From contig JACTAT010000001.1 in NCBI GenBank assembly GCA_014526335.1, positions 3,152,596-3,216,595 of the forward strand: a DNA stretch of 64,000 nt, written 5' to 3'. The DNA comes from Chrysaora quinquecirrha. Lineage: Eukaryota > Cnidaria > Scyphozoa > Semaeostomeae > Pelagiidae. Below are positions 24,794 through 36,262 of the stretch, piece after piece; positions within the stretch are counted from its first letter, which is position 1, and each line of letters starts with the position of its first letter. The notes under the pieces are model-generated. The model did no database searches and was not told the origin of the DNA. It was given only the letters and a program-made list of their open reading frames with translations. The position numbers and the translations under genes are program-made.

Positions 24794-26835
24794 ATTTAGC
24801 TGAGTTCGTACTTTTCATCCTGAATTCAAGCAGCAATTAAAGTTTCATAACTAGTCCATAACATCGGATTTAGTAAACAGTTAGAAATACCTTGATTATG
24901 TTCTTTCTTGATACTTCTCATTTGTGGTCACTCAGACTTTTGTTTTTGGGCCTAACAGGACAGTCTGTAGAAGAATGCAAGTTTTACGAAGATTAAAAGA
25001 GCATCGTTTCTTTTCACCGCAGAATTTAGCAGCCCAGCATCTCCCATTTCTTATTTCATTTCATATAAACCACGATCGTTTTGATTAGCAACGAAAGCAG
25101 GTACATATTCGCATTGATAACACATTCGGCAGCTGGGTCATCATCACCATCAGGCCTTCCCCTTGTGTGATGCTCCTTCGCAGTGCTCTGCGGTTACCAA
25201 GGAGGGAGGGAAGGGGTAGAGGAAAGGAGGGGGGAAGGAGGAGATGGGGGAGAGAAGAATCATGACGAAGCTTGCTAAAATCTCCTATCTTCCATATTTG
25301 AAAACTCGTAAATTTTCCGTATCTTTTACAATCTAGCCACAGGGCCGTCGCTACGACTCAACGACTGGGGGGTGTAGCTTAATATTTTACCGACAAAATG
25401 GGCGTGGCTTTTAGAGATGGGTGTGGCTTGGCGAATTTCTTTTTTGTTTCCCACGCTTTGCACACAACCGTCAGGCCAGGAATATTATGCTTGAATTTGG
25501 GGACACGCATGCAAGAGGGGTCCGGGGGCATGCTCTCTCGGGAAAATTTTGAAAATTTGAACTCTAAAATGCCGTGAAACACAACTTTTCAGCTGTTGAA
25601 CAACAACATTGTAATAATTTGCCAGTTTGATTCTTGTATACACTGTATAATTTGAGACTAGTTTGATAATGCACTCTAGAGCGCTTTACAGTTTGAATTA
25701 GGGTGTCACACCCCACCCCCCGTAGCTACGGCCCTGTCTAGCCATTTTACTCCTTATTCTTCTCACAGATGAAATTATTATTTTCCAATTCCAAATTTCT
25801 CGTTTTCTGAAAAACCATGCATTGTTCTAAACTTCAATTCGGATTGGCACGTTTTTATTACCAGCTTGCAGTAAATTTGAAATAGCAGGCAATCCATGCT
25901 GAAAGTGATTGTTTTCCTTCATAGCTGAGCTGAAGGAACTAGCAATTTGCTGCATTATTTGTGTGCCATGTTTATGATTCACGGTAGAATGAAGGTAGGG
26001 TACTCAAATAACGTTTCAAGTTGTAATCACGCCATCACTAAGTTCAAAACCGCTTTCACGTAATCACGCGGTAAAAAAATTCGATTTTCACGCGTACGCA
26101 AAAAGTGCGAATCACGCCATAACGCGTCGAAAAACCAATTTTCACGTCATTTCGAGCAAAAAATGCCTTATAACGCATCACGTCAAAGCCCTCTGGGGGC
26201 CACAATTAGGAGCCCTCGACAAATTTTCGTATTATGCGCTTTTGGTCCTACTAGGCTAAGCTAAAAGGCTTCCTAATGCCATCCCATTAACAGTAAATAA
26301 CTAGGGGACACCCAACGTGCATTTTTCAAGGTTCTAAAGAGAATGTTTTCAAACATTTTCCCACTACTCCGAGCCCCCATCCCTCCTAGAGCCAGCTTCG
26401 CTTCGTCGTCCCTGAAAATGGGCCCCATCATCGGGCCCCAAGCGTTTCGTTACGCTACTGGAGCACACCTTCAGATAAGGGCATGCACTCAACATCTTTA
26501 AATTTATTAGCACACATCTTCAAATTAGGACACGTATCCTGCCGCATGATCTCAAATGACGCAATATGTACCCCAAAAAACTGATATGTTACAGCGGAAG
26601 ACTTTTTTAACTTCTTCAACCACTTCTTTTATTCGTTATGACGTATTTTTCTGAATTTTAAGCTGCAACTTTCTAAGCAATTTTTACTCTTTACAATTGG
26701 TCATAAGTTGTGTCTTAATGTATAAGATCTGAAATATTTATTTACATTTGAAGATAGGTTATAATTATTATAATAGAGCTTAAGATATATCAAACTTTCA
26801 GCTCTTAAAACGTGGAAATGTTTGAATCTTCTAAG
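24794..26835. other. Intergenic region between the GPCR and RCAN, repeat-bearing
   Basis: No coding region is supported here. It holds a G-rich/purine block (25196-25256), the hAT-type MITE at 25340-25736, and repeated TCACGCC/AATCACGCG words at 26018-26190. The GPCR's 5' flank and the RCAN 3' UTR must fall within it, but neither end can be placed. Confidence 0.6.
25340..25736. mobile_element. hAT-type MITE with perfect 8-bp target-site duplication
   Basis: The 397-bp element begins CAGGGCCGTCGCTACG and ends CGTAGCTACGGCCCTG. It is flanked on both sides by TCTAGCCA (25332-25339 and 25737-25744). An 8-bp duplication and CAGGG-type termini are hallmarks of the hAT superfamily. There is no transposase, so this is a non-autonomous copy. 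Confidence 0.88.
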
Positions 26836-28113
26836 TCATTTCATAGGGGGTCTACTTGTATGTACAATATCTCTTGGAAGAACTTTTAACGGATGAAATT
26901 CCTCTTCCCCTGCTGAGTCTTGTAAGGGGTCTTCGCAGCCGTGGACAACAATACCTGGGGTTTCCGGTGTTTGAGCATGCAGTTCATGGGGTTCCTCAGA
27001 TAATCGTGCTACTGCAGCAAGCAGATCGTAGTTTACAACTGGGATTGGCTCTTCAAGTGGCTCCCATCCAACAGGGGGCGAAGCAGGTGGTGATATCAAG
27101 AACTGCTTCTCTGGCTTCGGTAGTTGTAACGAGCGTGAGGACTCTGGCATTGTCTAGAAGAAATGGCAAATATGTAAATAACAACAAAGGCTTTTAAAGC
27201 AAAATATGTAATTGATTCAAAATACCCCATTAAGCTGCGTGTGTCAGTTTTTCAATGGGATATTGGATGTGCCAAAAGGGACTTTCTATTGTTCCACTTT
27301 ACTGTAAAGATTTTAGCCTATTGTTCTATTGAAAAGTGTCAATCAAAATGCCAAGGTGCTGTGGCGTCGTGGTGTAATCCAGCTGACTTGTGGTGTCAGA
27401 AGCTCAGTGTGGTCAGGGTTCGAGCCCAGCCACGGTAGCGTCACCGCCAGGGTTGAGGTCTCAATTAGTTAACCTACTACTGAGATCCTAGCGACTGGCG
27501 CTAAAACACCATTTCACCTTCACCTTCACCTGCAATACTCAGCTTGATTACAGCACAATGCCACAGCACCATCACCTTTTCATGCATTATTGAATATACA
27601 TTATATGAACAGGGGTGGGGGAAGCAAGGGGCAGCAGGGGCAATTGTTCCCCTTGCCTTCAGAAAATTGTGAAATTCTTTGATTTTCCCATTGTTTTGCC
27701 CTGAATTTATTGCTTCTGCCCCTATTGCCTGGTGCCTTGCTGATGCCTTGCTTCTGACGCCTCTGGATTTGCATTTAAAGGGACCATGATCATGATACCT
27801 TTTTAAAATAAACCTTCAGTTCTTGCTCTTTGAATTCAGTGAAATGCAGAGCAAGTTTTGCTATTGCTGCAGACATTGGTGACTCATAATTGACTAAAAC
27901 TCTTCTAAAACTTTTTAGATAAACGAATCCAGCATTTCCGAATTGCGTGAACTTGTTTTCAAATGCACTCCTATCTTCTTCTGAACTGTGGAAAACGGTG
28001 TCTGGAACACATGCGACGATCAAACAAGAAGGAATGTCTTCATCATCATTGTCACTATTAGGCCTATTATTCAAATGATTTGAGTTCGTTAGCCTGTTGT
28101 TTGTGCCATCCAT
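26836..28113 (-). CDS. RCAN: Calcipressin / regulator of calcineurin, 2 coding exons
   Basis: RCAN proteins bind calcineurin (PP2B) and tune Ca2+/NFAT signalling in the cytosol. Coding exons are 27799-28113 and 26836-27153, with a GT/AG phase-0 intron, giving 210 aa. Vertebrate RCANs are about 200 aa. Exon 1 encodes the RRM-like fold (residues 28-105, with FVYLKSFRRVLVNY as the RNP-like strand). Exon 2 carries the family-defining serine-proline segment FLISPPASPPVGW (123-135). A calcineurin-docking PxIxIT-type motif, PGIVVH, is at 171-176, and a C-terminal HTSRPP resembles the TxxP motif. The start is the first in-frame ATG before an acidic Asn-rich lead. All regulatory motifs are intact. The gene is divergent from the C1orf43 homologue. 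Confidence 0.95.
27354..27531 (+). mobile_element. tRNA-derived SINE, family A, in the RCAN intron
   Basis: A tRNA-like head (GTGGCGTCGTGGTGTAATCC) is followed by a pol III B-box (GGGTTCGAGCCC), a body containing AGTTAACCTACTACTGAGAT, and a CACCTT-repeat tail. Other family A copies are at 13808-13985, 40213-40331, 44872-45630, 62402-62563 (minus) and a partial at 3238-3336 (minus). Confidence 0.85.
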
Positions 28114-28734
28114 GTCTTCTTAAATCTTCTTGAAACATCAATTTATCTTTTTGTGAGGTAAATAGTGCGGAAAAACATGAATCGGAGCTCCCAAAACATC
28201 AAAAACAACTGTACTTGAAGACACTCTTATCAACCATCCTTCTCAAAGCCATTGTTGTTGTTGACTCTGCGCTCCCAGCCTCTCTTGAATGCGAAAAGGG
28301 CAGGTCTAGGGTGAGCATTTTTTGAGCGACCCCCATAGATCCAGTAGCTCCCGCCCCACTAGGGGGGGGGGACAATGTGACAGGCTCCCTGTGCAGTTGC
28401 AAAACAACAAAACAAAGCCTTCTCGCGCCCACGCGCCCAATAATTGAAAGAGTGGAAGGGATTCACGCTTGCGCCATGGCTTTATGTGTTCTGTTTCCCG
28501 CTGTCTTTCTTTTTGGAGTTTTGTTGGAGAAGAGTTGTGCCGGATGAGGATGAGGCTTTTGGAAGCTTTGCTTGTTTCTTTCGATGATTTTTGGTGAGAA
28601 AACAGGGTAAAAGCTTTAAATCTAACCCTAGGAATACAATGCAGTAGTATTTAACACTCCAAATCTGCACAAACAAGCTTCGATAAAAGGTTTAATACCC
28701 TTAGGCCTTTTTTTGAACACAACTTCCCCACAAA
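28114..28734. promoter_or_regulatory. Head-to-head intergenic region, RCAN / C1orf43 homologue
   Basis: Only 621 bp separates the two divergent start codons, so both 5' UTRs and promoters must lie here. A G/C-rich block at 28265-28450 contains a run of G and several CGC words, the usual look of a TATA-less bidirectional promoter. Specific factor sites cannot be assigned by eye. Confidence 0.5.
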
Positions 28735-29445
28735 ATGGCGTCTGAAGCAGTCACAGACAATGATAAAAAATTCCTGCAAATCATAGGCGGAGAGAAGCTA
28801 CTAATAACTATCATATTCGTTGGAACTGTGGTGCTGTTCTTCATTTTATGGGCAAATCGGCATATCTCTAGAATGTTTTTAATTTCTAAAAAAGGTCCTC
28901 ACACACCAGTTGGTAACGATGCACCCCGAGATCTCAAAAAGTCAATTGAAAAATACTTTTCATTGATATCAAAAATCAAAACTGAGCCAAAATTATTGTG
29001 TGACCAAGGAAATAAAGACTCGGTGATGTCATCCCATGTGGAGCGAAGAGATGAAAGTACATATATATACAGGCGGAAAGCATTTGACATGATGAGCTGT
29101 CTTAATGACTTGCTGTGCAGAGTTGATGTATGCCTTGCACACAAACAAGGAAAGACTATAAGGGAGCATTTCGAGGAACTACAAAAACCCCCATATGCTC
29201 CTTTTATTGATTGTAAAATACTTTGTGACAGAATAATTGAGAAATACGAACATGCAAGGTACAGCTCAAAGGCATTTGAGCAAGCAGATTACGAAGCATT
29301 TGCAGAAGACATGGAGGAATTGACGCAAAAAGTTCATAATACGTTGCCTGTTCCTGGCAGCCTTGTTGTGCCATCTGTAAGGGCTGGTAATAAAAGGAAA
29401 GTGGATCAAGCTCTGTTTTTGACAGAGAGCAAAGTCAAGGGATAA
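28735..29445 (+). CDS. C1orf43: C1orf43 / NICE-3 family membrane protein, intronless, 236 aa
   Basis: This is an uncharacterised animal family. The human protein associates with Golgi/mitochondrial membranes and has been linked to phagocytosis regulation (family knowledge). Here a single transmembrane helix spans about residues 22-42. It is followed by the family signature KKGPHTPVGNDAPRDLKK and a conserved cytosolic domain with EPKLL, YIYRRKAFDMM and EKYEHARYSSKAF segments. The length (236 aa) is close to the roughly 250 aa of the human protein. The start ATG at 28735 has an A at -3 and G at +4. An AATAAA overlaps the stop codon (29444-29449), though the used polyadenylation site may be further on. 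The coding region has no intron, unlike the multi-exon vertebrate gene. The C-terminal tail is divergent. Confidence 0.9.
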   Translation: MASEAVTDNDKKFLQIIGGEKLLITIIFVGTVVLFFILWANRHISRMFLISKKGPHTPVGNDAPRDLKKSIEKYFSLISKIKTEPKLLCDQGNKDSVMSSHVERRDESTYIYRRKAFDMMSCLNDLLCRVDVCLAHKQGKTIREHFEELQKPPYAPFIDCKILCDRIIEKYEHARYSSKAFEQADYEAFAEDMEELTQKVHNTLPVPGSLVVPSVRAGNKRKVDQALFLTESKVKG

Positions 29446-30489
29446 TAAATATAAATGAAAGTTGTAAGCAAACTGAAGTGGTTTTGAGGAAAAAGGAATC
29501 AAGTAAAAATCAGCCAATTGCTGTGTAAAAATGAGAAAGTTCACAGATCATGGAGCTTTAGATAAAGTCATATAAGTCTTGTCAAATAATCTCTTTTTTA
29601 AAGGAAAGTCTGATAAAAAGAAGGCATTAATGATTATGAAGAAAAAAGAATTCAGTAAACTCAAATGATTATGAGGAAAAATGAAGTCAAGATCAGTAAC
29701 GTCAGATAATCCCTCTTTTTTGAAAGGAAAGTCAGCCAATTGCTGTGTAAAATGGGAAAAAGTGATAGGTTATGGAGCTTAAGGTGAAGTCATATCAGTC
29801 ATTTTGTATGATATATTTATAGGTCCATCTGTTTCGACAAGGGTCTGGTGAAAGAAAGAAAGAAAGAATTAGATGTAAACAGCAAATGGCTGTTTAAAAT
29901 GCAAAATATTTCTTGCAGATTGGAAACTTTAAGATCATGTCACATACTGTGAACTATATAACAAGCTCCCTTTGAAATGGATGTATTTAATTAACTGTTA
30001 TCTGAAGTGATTATGAGGAAAAGCTAGGAAAATCGGTCTGAGGCTGCGTAGAAATGAAAAAAATACCACAGATGACAAAGTCGCAGAAAGTTATCTCTGT
30101 TTTGGTATCTGGAGTAATATTGTGGAATAAACAAGACTATTTTAGCCTTTAGAAGTGGTTTTCTTCAGAAGACAAAGTAACAAACAATCATTTGATGGAT
30201 GTGTGAAGAATGCTTAGTTGAAAATGATCTATCAAGATAGGAGGATTAGGTTGCCAACATGCCAGTGATTAGTTGAGTATGCATTTCACAGATGATTGTT
30301 TCATGATGAATACATGATTTTCTTTATGATGATTGATGATGATGATCTTCATCCTATAGTAATTGCAACATTGGTAATGATGAAATGGTTGTATAGATGA
30401 TTATGATGATTACCTCTGTTTCATGAAATGTTTGGTGGCCTCTGTCATTTTCCTGCCTCGCTTTCATACAATCCCCAAAGATTTCCAAA
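29446..30489. other. Downstream region of the C1orf43 homologue
   Basis: This AT-rich sequence contains three loosely repeated blocks of AGTCAGCCAATTGCTGTGTAA type with CATATCAGTC-like words (29450-29800). It probably includes the 3' UTR. No coding region is supported. A short ATGATGATG-rich stretch lies at 30318-30410. Confidence 0.5.
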
Positions 30490-30846
30490 ATGGCTGGTCG
30501 TGCAAGCATGCGAACATTTTCCAGAATGATAAAAGAATCAAATAATAAATGTATCCGTGTAAGTTCTCTATAAATTATCAATTTAAACTTAATTGGAATT
30601 AGTTCTTAAAATAAAGAAACCAAGGATACTTTATGAGCAAGACAATTTGAGCTTTTTTGGTCTGTTTTTTTTTTTATGGGCCTAGCCTGCATATTGCAAG
30701 TATAGATAGCAGCTCTAGGCGTCTGGGGAGGATGGGTCTGCCTGCGGTGCGGGGCCCAGTTGTTAGCGACCCAGGTTCTCAACAGCCTGTGCCAAAAACA
30801 AAAAAAATTTTGGCAATCATTGGCCCTGCCAAAAGGCAAGGGCTAG
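30490..30846 (+). CDS. Possible two-exon small protein (69 aa), unidentified
   Basis: This is a candidate only. Exon 1 (30490-30558) starts with an ATG in good context (AAAATGG) and ends at a consensus donor CGT|GTAAGT. Exon 2 (30706-30846) follows a TATAG acceptor in matching phase 0 and ends at TAG. The product would have a basic N-terminus (MAGRASMRTFSR), like a mitochondrial targeting segment. A Trp/Gly-rich hydrophobic stretch and a basic tail (LALPKGKG) follow. I recognise no family. The exon 1 interval is also open on the opposite strand with its own splice-like borders (about 30411-30574), so the strand is uncertain. Confidence 0.28.
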
Positions 30847-33800
30847 GTAGGAAAGATCAGCAAAAAATTAAAAGGCATTTTGCTTGCACAAGACATAGAG
30901 TCTATACCATGCAATCAACATCATATGCATCATATCAAAGGCCCTCTGATGCCCCCCCTACAAATTGTAACATAGGTACACATGACAATGATAATGAACC
31001 AATGTATGCATGCCAGACCCTTTTTGCAGTCTTGTGTGCATGTAGTTAGCACAGTCGTTAAATCTGATTACCTATTCTGGTGTAATCCTGTTTGTTTAAT
31101 TCCATTTCTAGGGAATCGTACAACAGGCAATTAAAAGAAATACAGTTCAAGTTACAAAAGGTCTGTTGCCTGAATCATTTTTATCTCTTCCTTTTGTCAG
31201 CATATAGCTTCATCAACAGATGGGTTAAATTTTGACATACCAGCAGGTCTCCACCCCGAAGCTGCCCCGCCTCCTAACATGCCCCCAATTAGAAGTCAAT
31301 CAATAGATCCATCTATAGATTGATTAAATTCTGGGATACCAGCAGATCTATGAAGTGCTCATCCTATAATACATTGTATGGTCCTAGTCAATTTGCCCCA
31401 GTCCCAAGATGCCCTGCCTCCAACTTGCCCCACTTTTTAGGTCATCTCACCCAACATTAAAAGTAAATTTTCCTCCTCAAAAGGCAACTTGCCCCACTGA
31501 ACAATGAATGAAGATGGGTTTACATGAGCAGTTTTTATAGAAAGAAAAGTTTTAAACCTGCCCAAGCCACTCAATGCTTTTATACTCATTGAAGGTAGAG
31601 TTTTAGGTATTAGATCATCGCTTCTCTTTGGGAATCGTCTGTATATACTTAAACCTTATCCCAATTTTAATGAATTCTTAATTTTTTCAGGTTTTATTGT
31701 GGATATATCTGCTGGCCCAACTGGATCAAGGATAATGTCAAACTCAGCCATGCAAAATTTGTAAGTCCTTGTGTTTATCGTTATCCAATTTTCCTCAGAA
31801 ATCTCATATTTCGTCATATTTTGTTGAATGTTGTTGTGAGGTTTATTGTATTCTTTTCCTTTCATTTTTCACAAAACGGTTTCTGGGGCCATAGGGTGGG
31901 TCAAAAATCCTAAAACCACAAATTTGTTAGCCATAAACTGTACAAGCTTACATGCAAGCATACATTTTTTCCTCAAATAAGTATAACCACACCAAAATTG
32001 CAAATTTTAAAACCATTAAACCACACTCAAAATGTCAAAAACCACAAACCACAGGGCCTTGCCATTTATTGCTCACTTTTGCGACTGTCAATTTTGATGA
32101 TATGCTTGGCTACTTCTCCATTACATTTTCTAGTGACACAGAGTCCTTTTCAGCCAATTCCATATGAAATTAAGAATGTGGCTGCCGATCCACGTCAGTT
32201 ACAAGAGGCAGTTGCATGAATAAAGCCGTGAACCAATGTTAAAACAAATAGAAAGACACAAGATGCAATTTATTCCAAAACTGTAGACTTAGACTGTAGA
32301 AAGATTGTTGCAAGATCCATAAGGGTAATGCAAAATAGGGAATGCAAAACAGGGGTCGAAGCTGTGAAGCTGCAAACCTATGATAGCCCTCCCTTCTTGC
32401 ACAGCAGAAATTAAATGAATGCATCAAAGTAAAAACTGCATTTTAATTACTTCTGATCCCACATAGAATGTGTATGAAAGTTTTCAAAAATGTTATCTTT
32501 TATTGAGATTTGAATTGTCTAATAATCTCATCATTTCCCTCCTGCTTTGTTTATGAAAGTCTTATCATTAAAGATATTACTTGAAATCTCAAAATTTACC
32601 TTTTTTAGCATGAAAATGGTTGGGTCAAAATCAAGTAATAGATTCAAAATAAGTGAAATGCAACGTTGTGTGGCGTCCTTAAGTAAGTGTTTTGAATATT
32701 GTTTCTTAAACATAAATATAAAATATGAATATTAAAATAAAAATGCTTGAAAACACACGGTTCATGTTTTTTAAAAACAACAATGACAACAACCAACAGG
32801 CTGCGATTTGGGTCAAATTTTTCTGCTGCACATTTTCTTTAATAAATGAGTTTTGGAATAATTCCACATCAAAACCAAAAGGCCTGTTCTGTGTAGACAG
32901 AAAGAGTTCGTTTTCTCACTTGGACTCTTCAATTAATCCTATTGGTCTTCCCGCTGTATCCTGCAAGCTGATTGGTGTTTAATTAAAGCACAATGCCAAC
33001 TCAGCGCTACTTTCTGATTGGTGCTTTTCGATCCGCATCTGGGTATAATTCCGCCTTTATCAAGTGTTTCAGTCTGTTTCTGAAGTTAATACTCCAAGGA
33101 GTGTCAGACGAAAACAGCTTTTAAGTATGTCAAATGATATTTCTGCTGTTTCTTGCAATATTGAAAATTTGTACTTCTCAGAGACTATTTGAAAGAGTAT
33201 AGTTTATCAGAATACGAAGATTCGTTCATGCTGAAATTTGCTCAAACGTTTCTTAAACATATGTGTAGCTCGGAAACTACTCTTAGTTAAAACATAGTCC
33301 AGCCCTTGTTCGCAAACACACTTTAAACATGCTTTTGACTGTTTGAGAATCTAAAGTTAGATCCTCAAACAGTCAAAAGAAGGGTAGGGAGTGATAAGTT
33401 AGCGATAAATAAGTCCACAATTAAGAAACAGGGAAGCTGACAGCGAAGCCATGTATTCTTATAAAAAACGTGCAGTTATAGGTCCTATCTCGCGTGAGTG
33501 TATTCAAGCCAGTCTTGAGAATTCTGCTGAAAGGAACCGAAATTCTTGGATTAGATTTTCTAACGAGGCTCTCAGATTTAAGCGGTTTTATTTTTTCAAT
33601 ATTTCATGATTCGTGAAGGTTTGTTAGAAAAATTGACGCAGTGCATGTAAATCATGCCTTTGATCTCCCGCCGCGGCTGTTTCAGAGCGCCTTGCTGTCG
33701 CAGATTAGCTATTTTCTTCTATTCCATATGCTTCTTTAACGTTCATGACTTTTCACTGCATCAGCATTTGCTTGTAATGGTTGGTCATGGGAAAATTGTT

Positions 33801-34637
33801 TAGATATTTCGTTGCATGTGGCTTCCCCTTTTAGAGATTCTGAGAAAATTGTTTTACAATCCGTATTTTGCTTATCAAAGCAGAGAATACGTTTTCAAGT
33901 TAAATACTTTCCGTATTTTGAATAAAGCTCTTTTCATTGGTGTAGACGTTTACTTGTTAGGATTTGCCATTCTTGTTGTTGTTGTTGTTTGCAAAGACTC
34001 GTGTAATCAGTCTGATCAACGAACAGACTTAGTACATTTCATCCTACTCTGAAAACAACAACAGCAACATATTACGAAAATAATAACCTATTTGCTGTTG
34101 CCACGGAATGGAAGAAGTTGAAACGAGGTGACAGGGCATGGAGAAGCGAAAACTACAACAAATTATAACTAACTGTACTGTAATTAATATTCCAAATCTT
34201 TCCACTGACCAGTGACAACTCGATTTCCTAAACAAACATAGTTTTCGCTGCTTAACTGTCTTGTTTTTTCTCAAGGTCTTGTTTCCAAAGTCGCGACCCC
34301 CGGAATAATTGCAGCTTCATCTGATAGTGACATGCTTGAAGGCTCTGAAGACGGGGATGATGTTTGCTCTCAAGGGAAAAAGTATAGTCGATAACAAGAA
34401 AGTTCTTTAACTGGTGATGAGTAAGTCTTGATAAATAACAACTTGAAACCTAATTAAAGACAAACCTCCGGTACATTGATAATTATAGGTATTTTTTATA
34501 ATATGTTTTTATTTAGTGGTATATTCTGTGTGTTCGTTGTATCCAGTGTTTATTGTCGTATGCAACAGTGAGTGCAGCTTGAAGTTCATTGCTATGATGC
34601 TTCAGATTCACTTTCGAATTAATACACGCACAAGGTA
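30847..34637. other. Gene-poor, repeat-bearing interval
   Basis: No gene could be established. Several short segments have splice-like borders (31112-31159, 31692-31759, 32135-32220), but they cannot be chained with one consistent reading frame. Some lie beside internally duplicated sequence (31205-31350, ACCAGCAGRTCT words). Copies of repeat families found elsewhere occur at 32885-33190. Confidence 0.5.
33055..33190 (+). repeat. Interspersed repeat with CTGTTTCTGA...TATACTC...GAGTGTCAGACGAAA core
   Basis: A block of about 70-130 bp recurs at 6795-6862, 11038-11190 (minus), 33055-33190, 37055-37165 and 39655-39815. The 33-kb and 37-kb copies extend upstream to 32885 and 36885, sharing GACAGAAAGAGTTCG and a TATAAATTC/TATAATTC stretch just before the core. 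The core has small inverted motifs (ACTC/GAGT and TCTGA/TCAGA). Confidence 0.7.
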
Positions 34638-35277
34638 GCTCAACTCGCCCCACTAAAGTAAAGTAAAGTTGTCGTTTTTGAGTCTACTACTAGCCTAGGG
34701 CTACTCAGTCGACTTTACACTTTACCCCTGGTCTGGATGCATTAGCATATAGCAGGGTGCAGCCACACACGGCGCTCATAACTACCGACCAGGTACCCAT
34801 TTATACACCTGGGTGGAGAGAGGCACATTTGTGTTAATAACTTGCCCAAGGTTATTATCTCTGCAACACAAGTGGAAAGACCGTGGCTCGAACCCACAAC
34901 ATTTTCGTTGTGAGTCCAGCACGGTAACCACTGCGCCACAGAGACCACAAAACTACCAAACTACCACACTACCAAATCGCCCCACCTTGACATGGTCAAG
35001 TCGGAACTCTTTTTAGTAATGTCGCCCCACGTATTCGTCCAGTTCGCCCCATCTGTTTAGTCAACTTACCAATAACATTAAATAGATGGAAAAGGATATA
35101 GTTGAATGAATCTATCAGTGTGATGAAGGGATGGGGTTGGGGGTGGAGCCCCAAACTTTAAACATTTATTGTTCAGTGGGGGCGAGTTGACTTTTGAGAT
35201 GGGGTGGGTTGACTTTGAAGGAGGTGAGTTGACGTAAAAGTGGGGCGTGTTGGAAATGAAGTGAGTTGACTAGAAAC
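34638..35277. mobile_element. Foldback element (CGCCCCA/TGGGGCG ends) with nested SINE
   Basis: Left-arm words such as AACTCGCCCCAC and right-arm words such as GTGGGGCG are inverted around this interval. The SINE at 34657-34948 interrupts the left arm. The segment at 31380-31500 has related TTGCCCCACT words and may be a fragment. Confidence 0.5.
34657..34948 (-). mobile_element. tRNA-derived SINE, family B
   Basis: Read on the minus strand, the element starts GTGGTCTCTGTGGCGCAGTG (A-box region) and has a B-box GGGTTCGAGCC about 50 bp on. The body contains CCAGGTGTATAAATGGGTAC and the tail is (AGTAA)n-like. A second, near full-length copy on the plus strand is at 59887-60190. Confidence 0.88.
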
Positions 35278-36094
35278 CTGTGCACAACATGTTATCTTAG
35301 AGTGTAGCTATACGTAAATCAGGTTTTTTTGCTTCTTGAGACATTAGACAGATCTGCCCCGGAAGCGTGATGTCCATAAAATCTTCACGATATTCTTTAA
35401 GACCTTGATAATACGAGACCATTTGGATCCGTCTTGTCCGGAACCGGTCAGGTTATATAGGGATAGGCCTTTCGTTTATTCGTGTCCGGTCCGAATCTGG
35501 ATCTCGTTTCTACGACAATGGATTAAAATGGAACTGATCACAAATTGGTAGAAATAGGCCCCCCTATCATATGGGACCTGCTGGACCTCCAAGGAATGAG
35601 TGACCCTACCGAAGGGACACTCACTCCTTGGAACCTCGTACATCCTCAACTGAAATCTCTATTGTTTTCATAGGAATCTTGTAAGAAACCTTTTTGTTCA
35701 GTAGGAGTCTCGTACGCTTTATGGAGGCATGAAATGCCCGTAAACTTCTACTGTCCATTTTTGTTTGGGAACGCTTTGAAAGTGTTCGCATTTTGAACCG
35801 TTCACACAACCGCTCACATATTTTCACGCGGGAACACTTCCAAGCGGACCCCCCTTTTTCAGTTACTATGCTTTGAAGCAATCCGCCCTCCTTTCATCCA
35901 AGGGCCGCACAAACCTCTTGGTGGCCCTGGATAATCTCTTCTATGGCACAGAATTCAAGAAATTCTATCGCAATCGTCTATGCTCTGTTCGAGTAGTTAA
36001 CTCTAGTAGTGGTAAATATATAGTTGATGGCTACATCCCCGCTGTGGTTTGTCCCACCTTGGGTCTACTTTATCTCTTCTCAAAATAGCAGAAA

Positions 36095-36262
36095 AAAAAA
36101 GTCAGAACGGGAGGAGGACTTTGGGCTGCATGACTATGAGCTACTCGGCGATTTCATTGAGCCTTATTTATGCCTCAGTAGAAACGCCGTTCACTCTCTG
36201 GTCATGCAGTACAGGTCCGAATCCCGTCTATTGTAGTATGAGACTTGTGGAAAGGCCTTTTC
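36095..36262 (+). mobile_element. tRNA-derived SINE, family D
   Basis: The sequence contains GCCTCAGTAGAAACGCCGTT followed by a B-box-like CAGGTCCGAATCCCG, the spacing of a tRNA head. The upstream part (ACGGGAGGAGGACTTTGGGC) is shared with copies at 12360-12640, where two partial units lie in tandem in a DOP1 intron. Confidence 0.65.

Noticed and set aside
31112..32220. Multi-exon plus-strand gene built from segments with splice-like borders
   Set aside because: The segments could not be joined with one consistent phase, and part of the interval is duplicated repeat sequence.
34876..34948. tRNA gene on the minus strand
   Set aside because: It is the head of a family B SINE with a second copy at 59887; the cloverleaf is not convincing.
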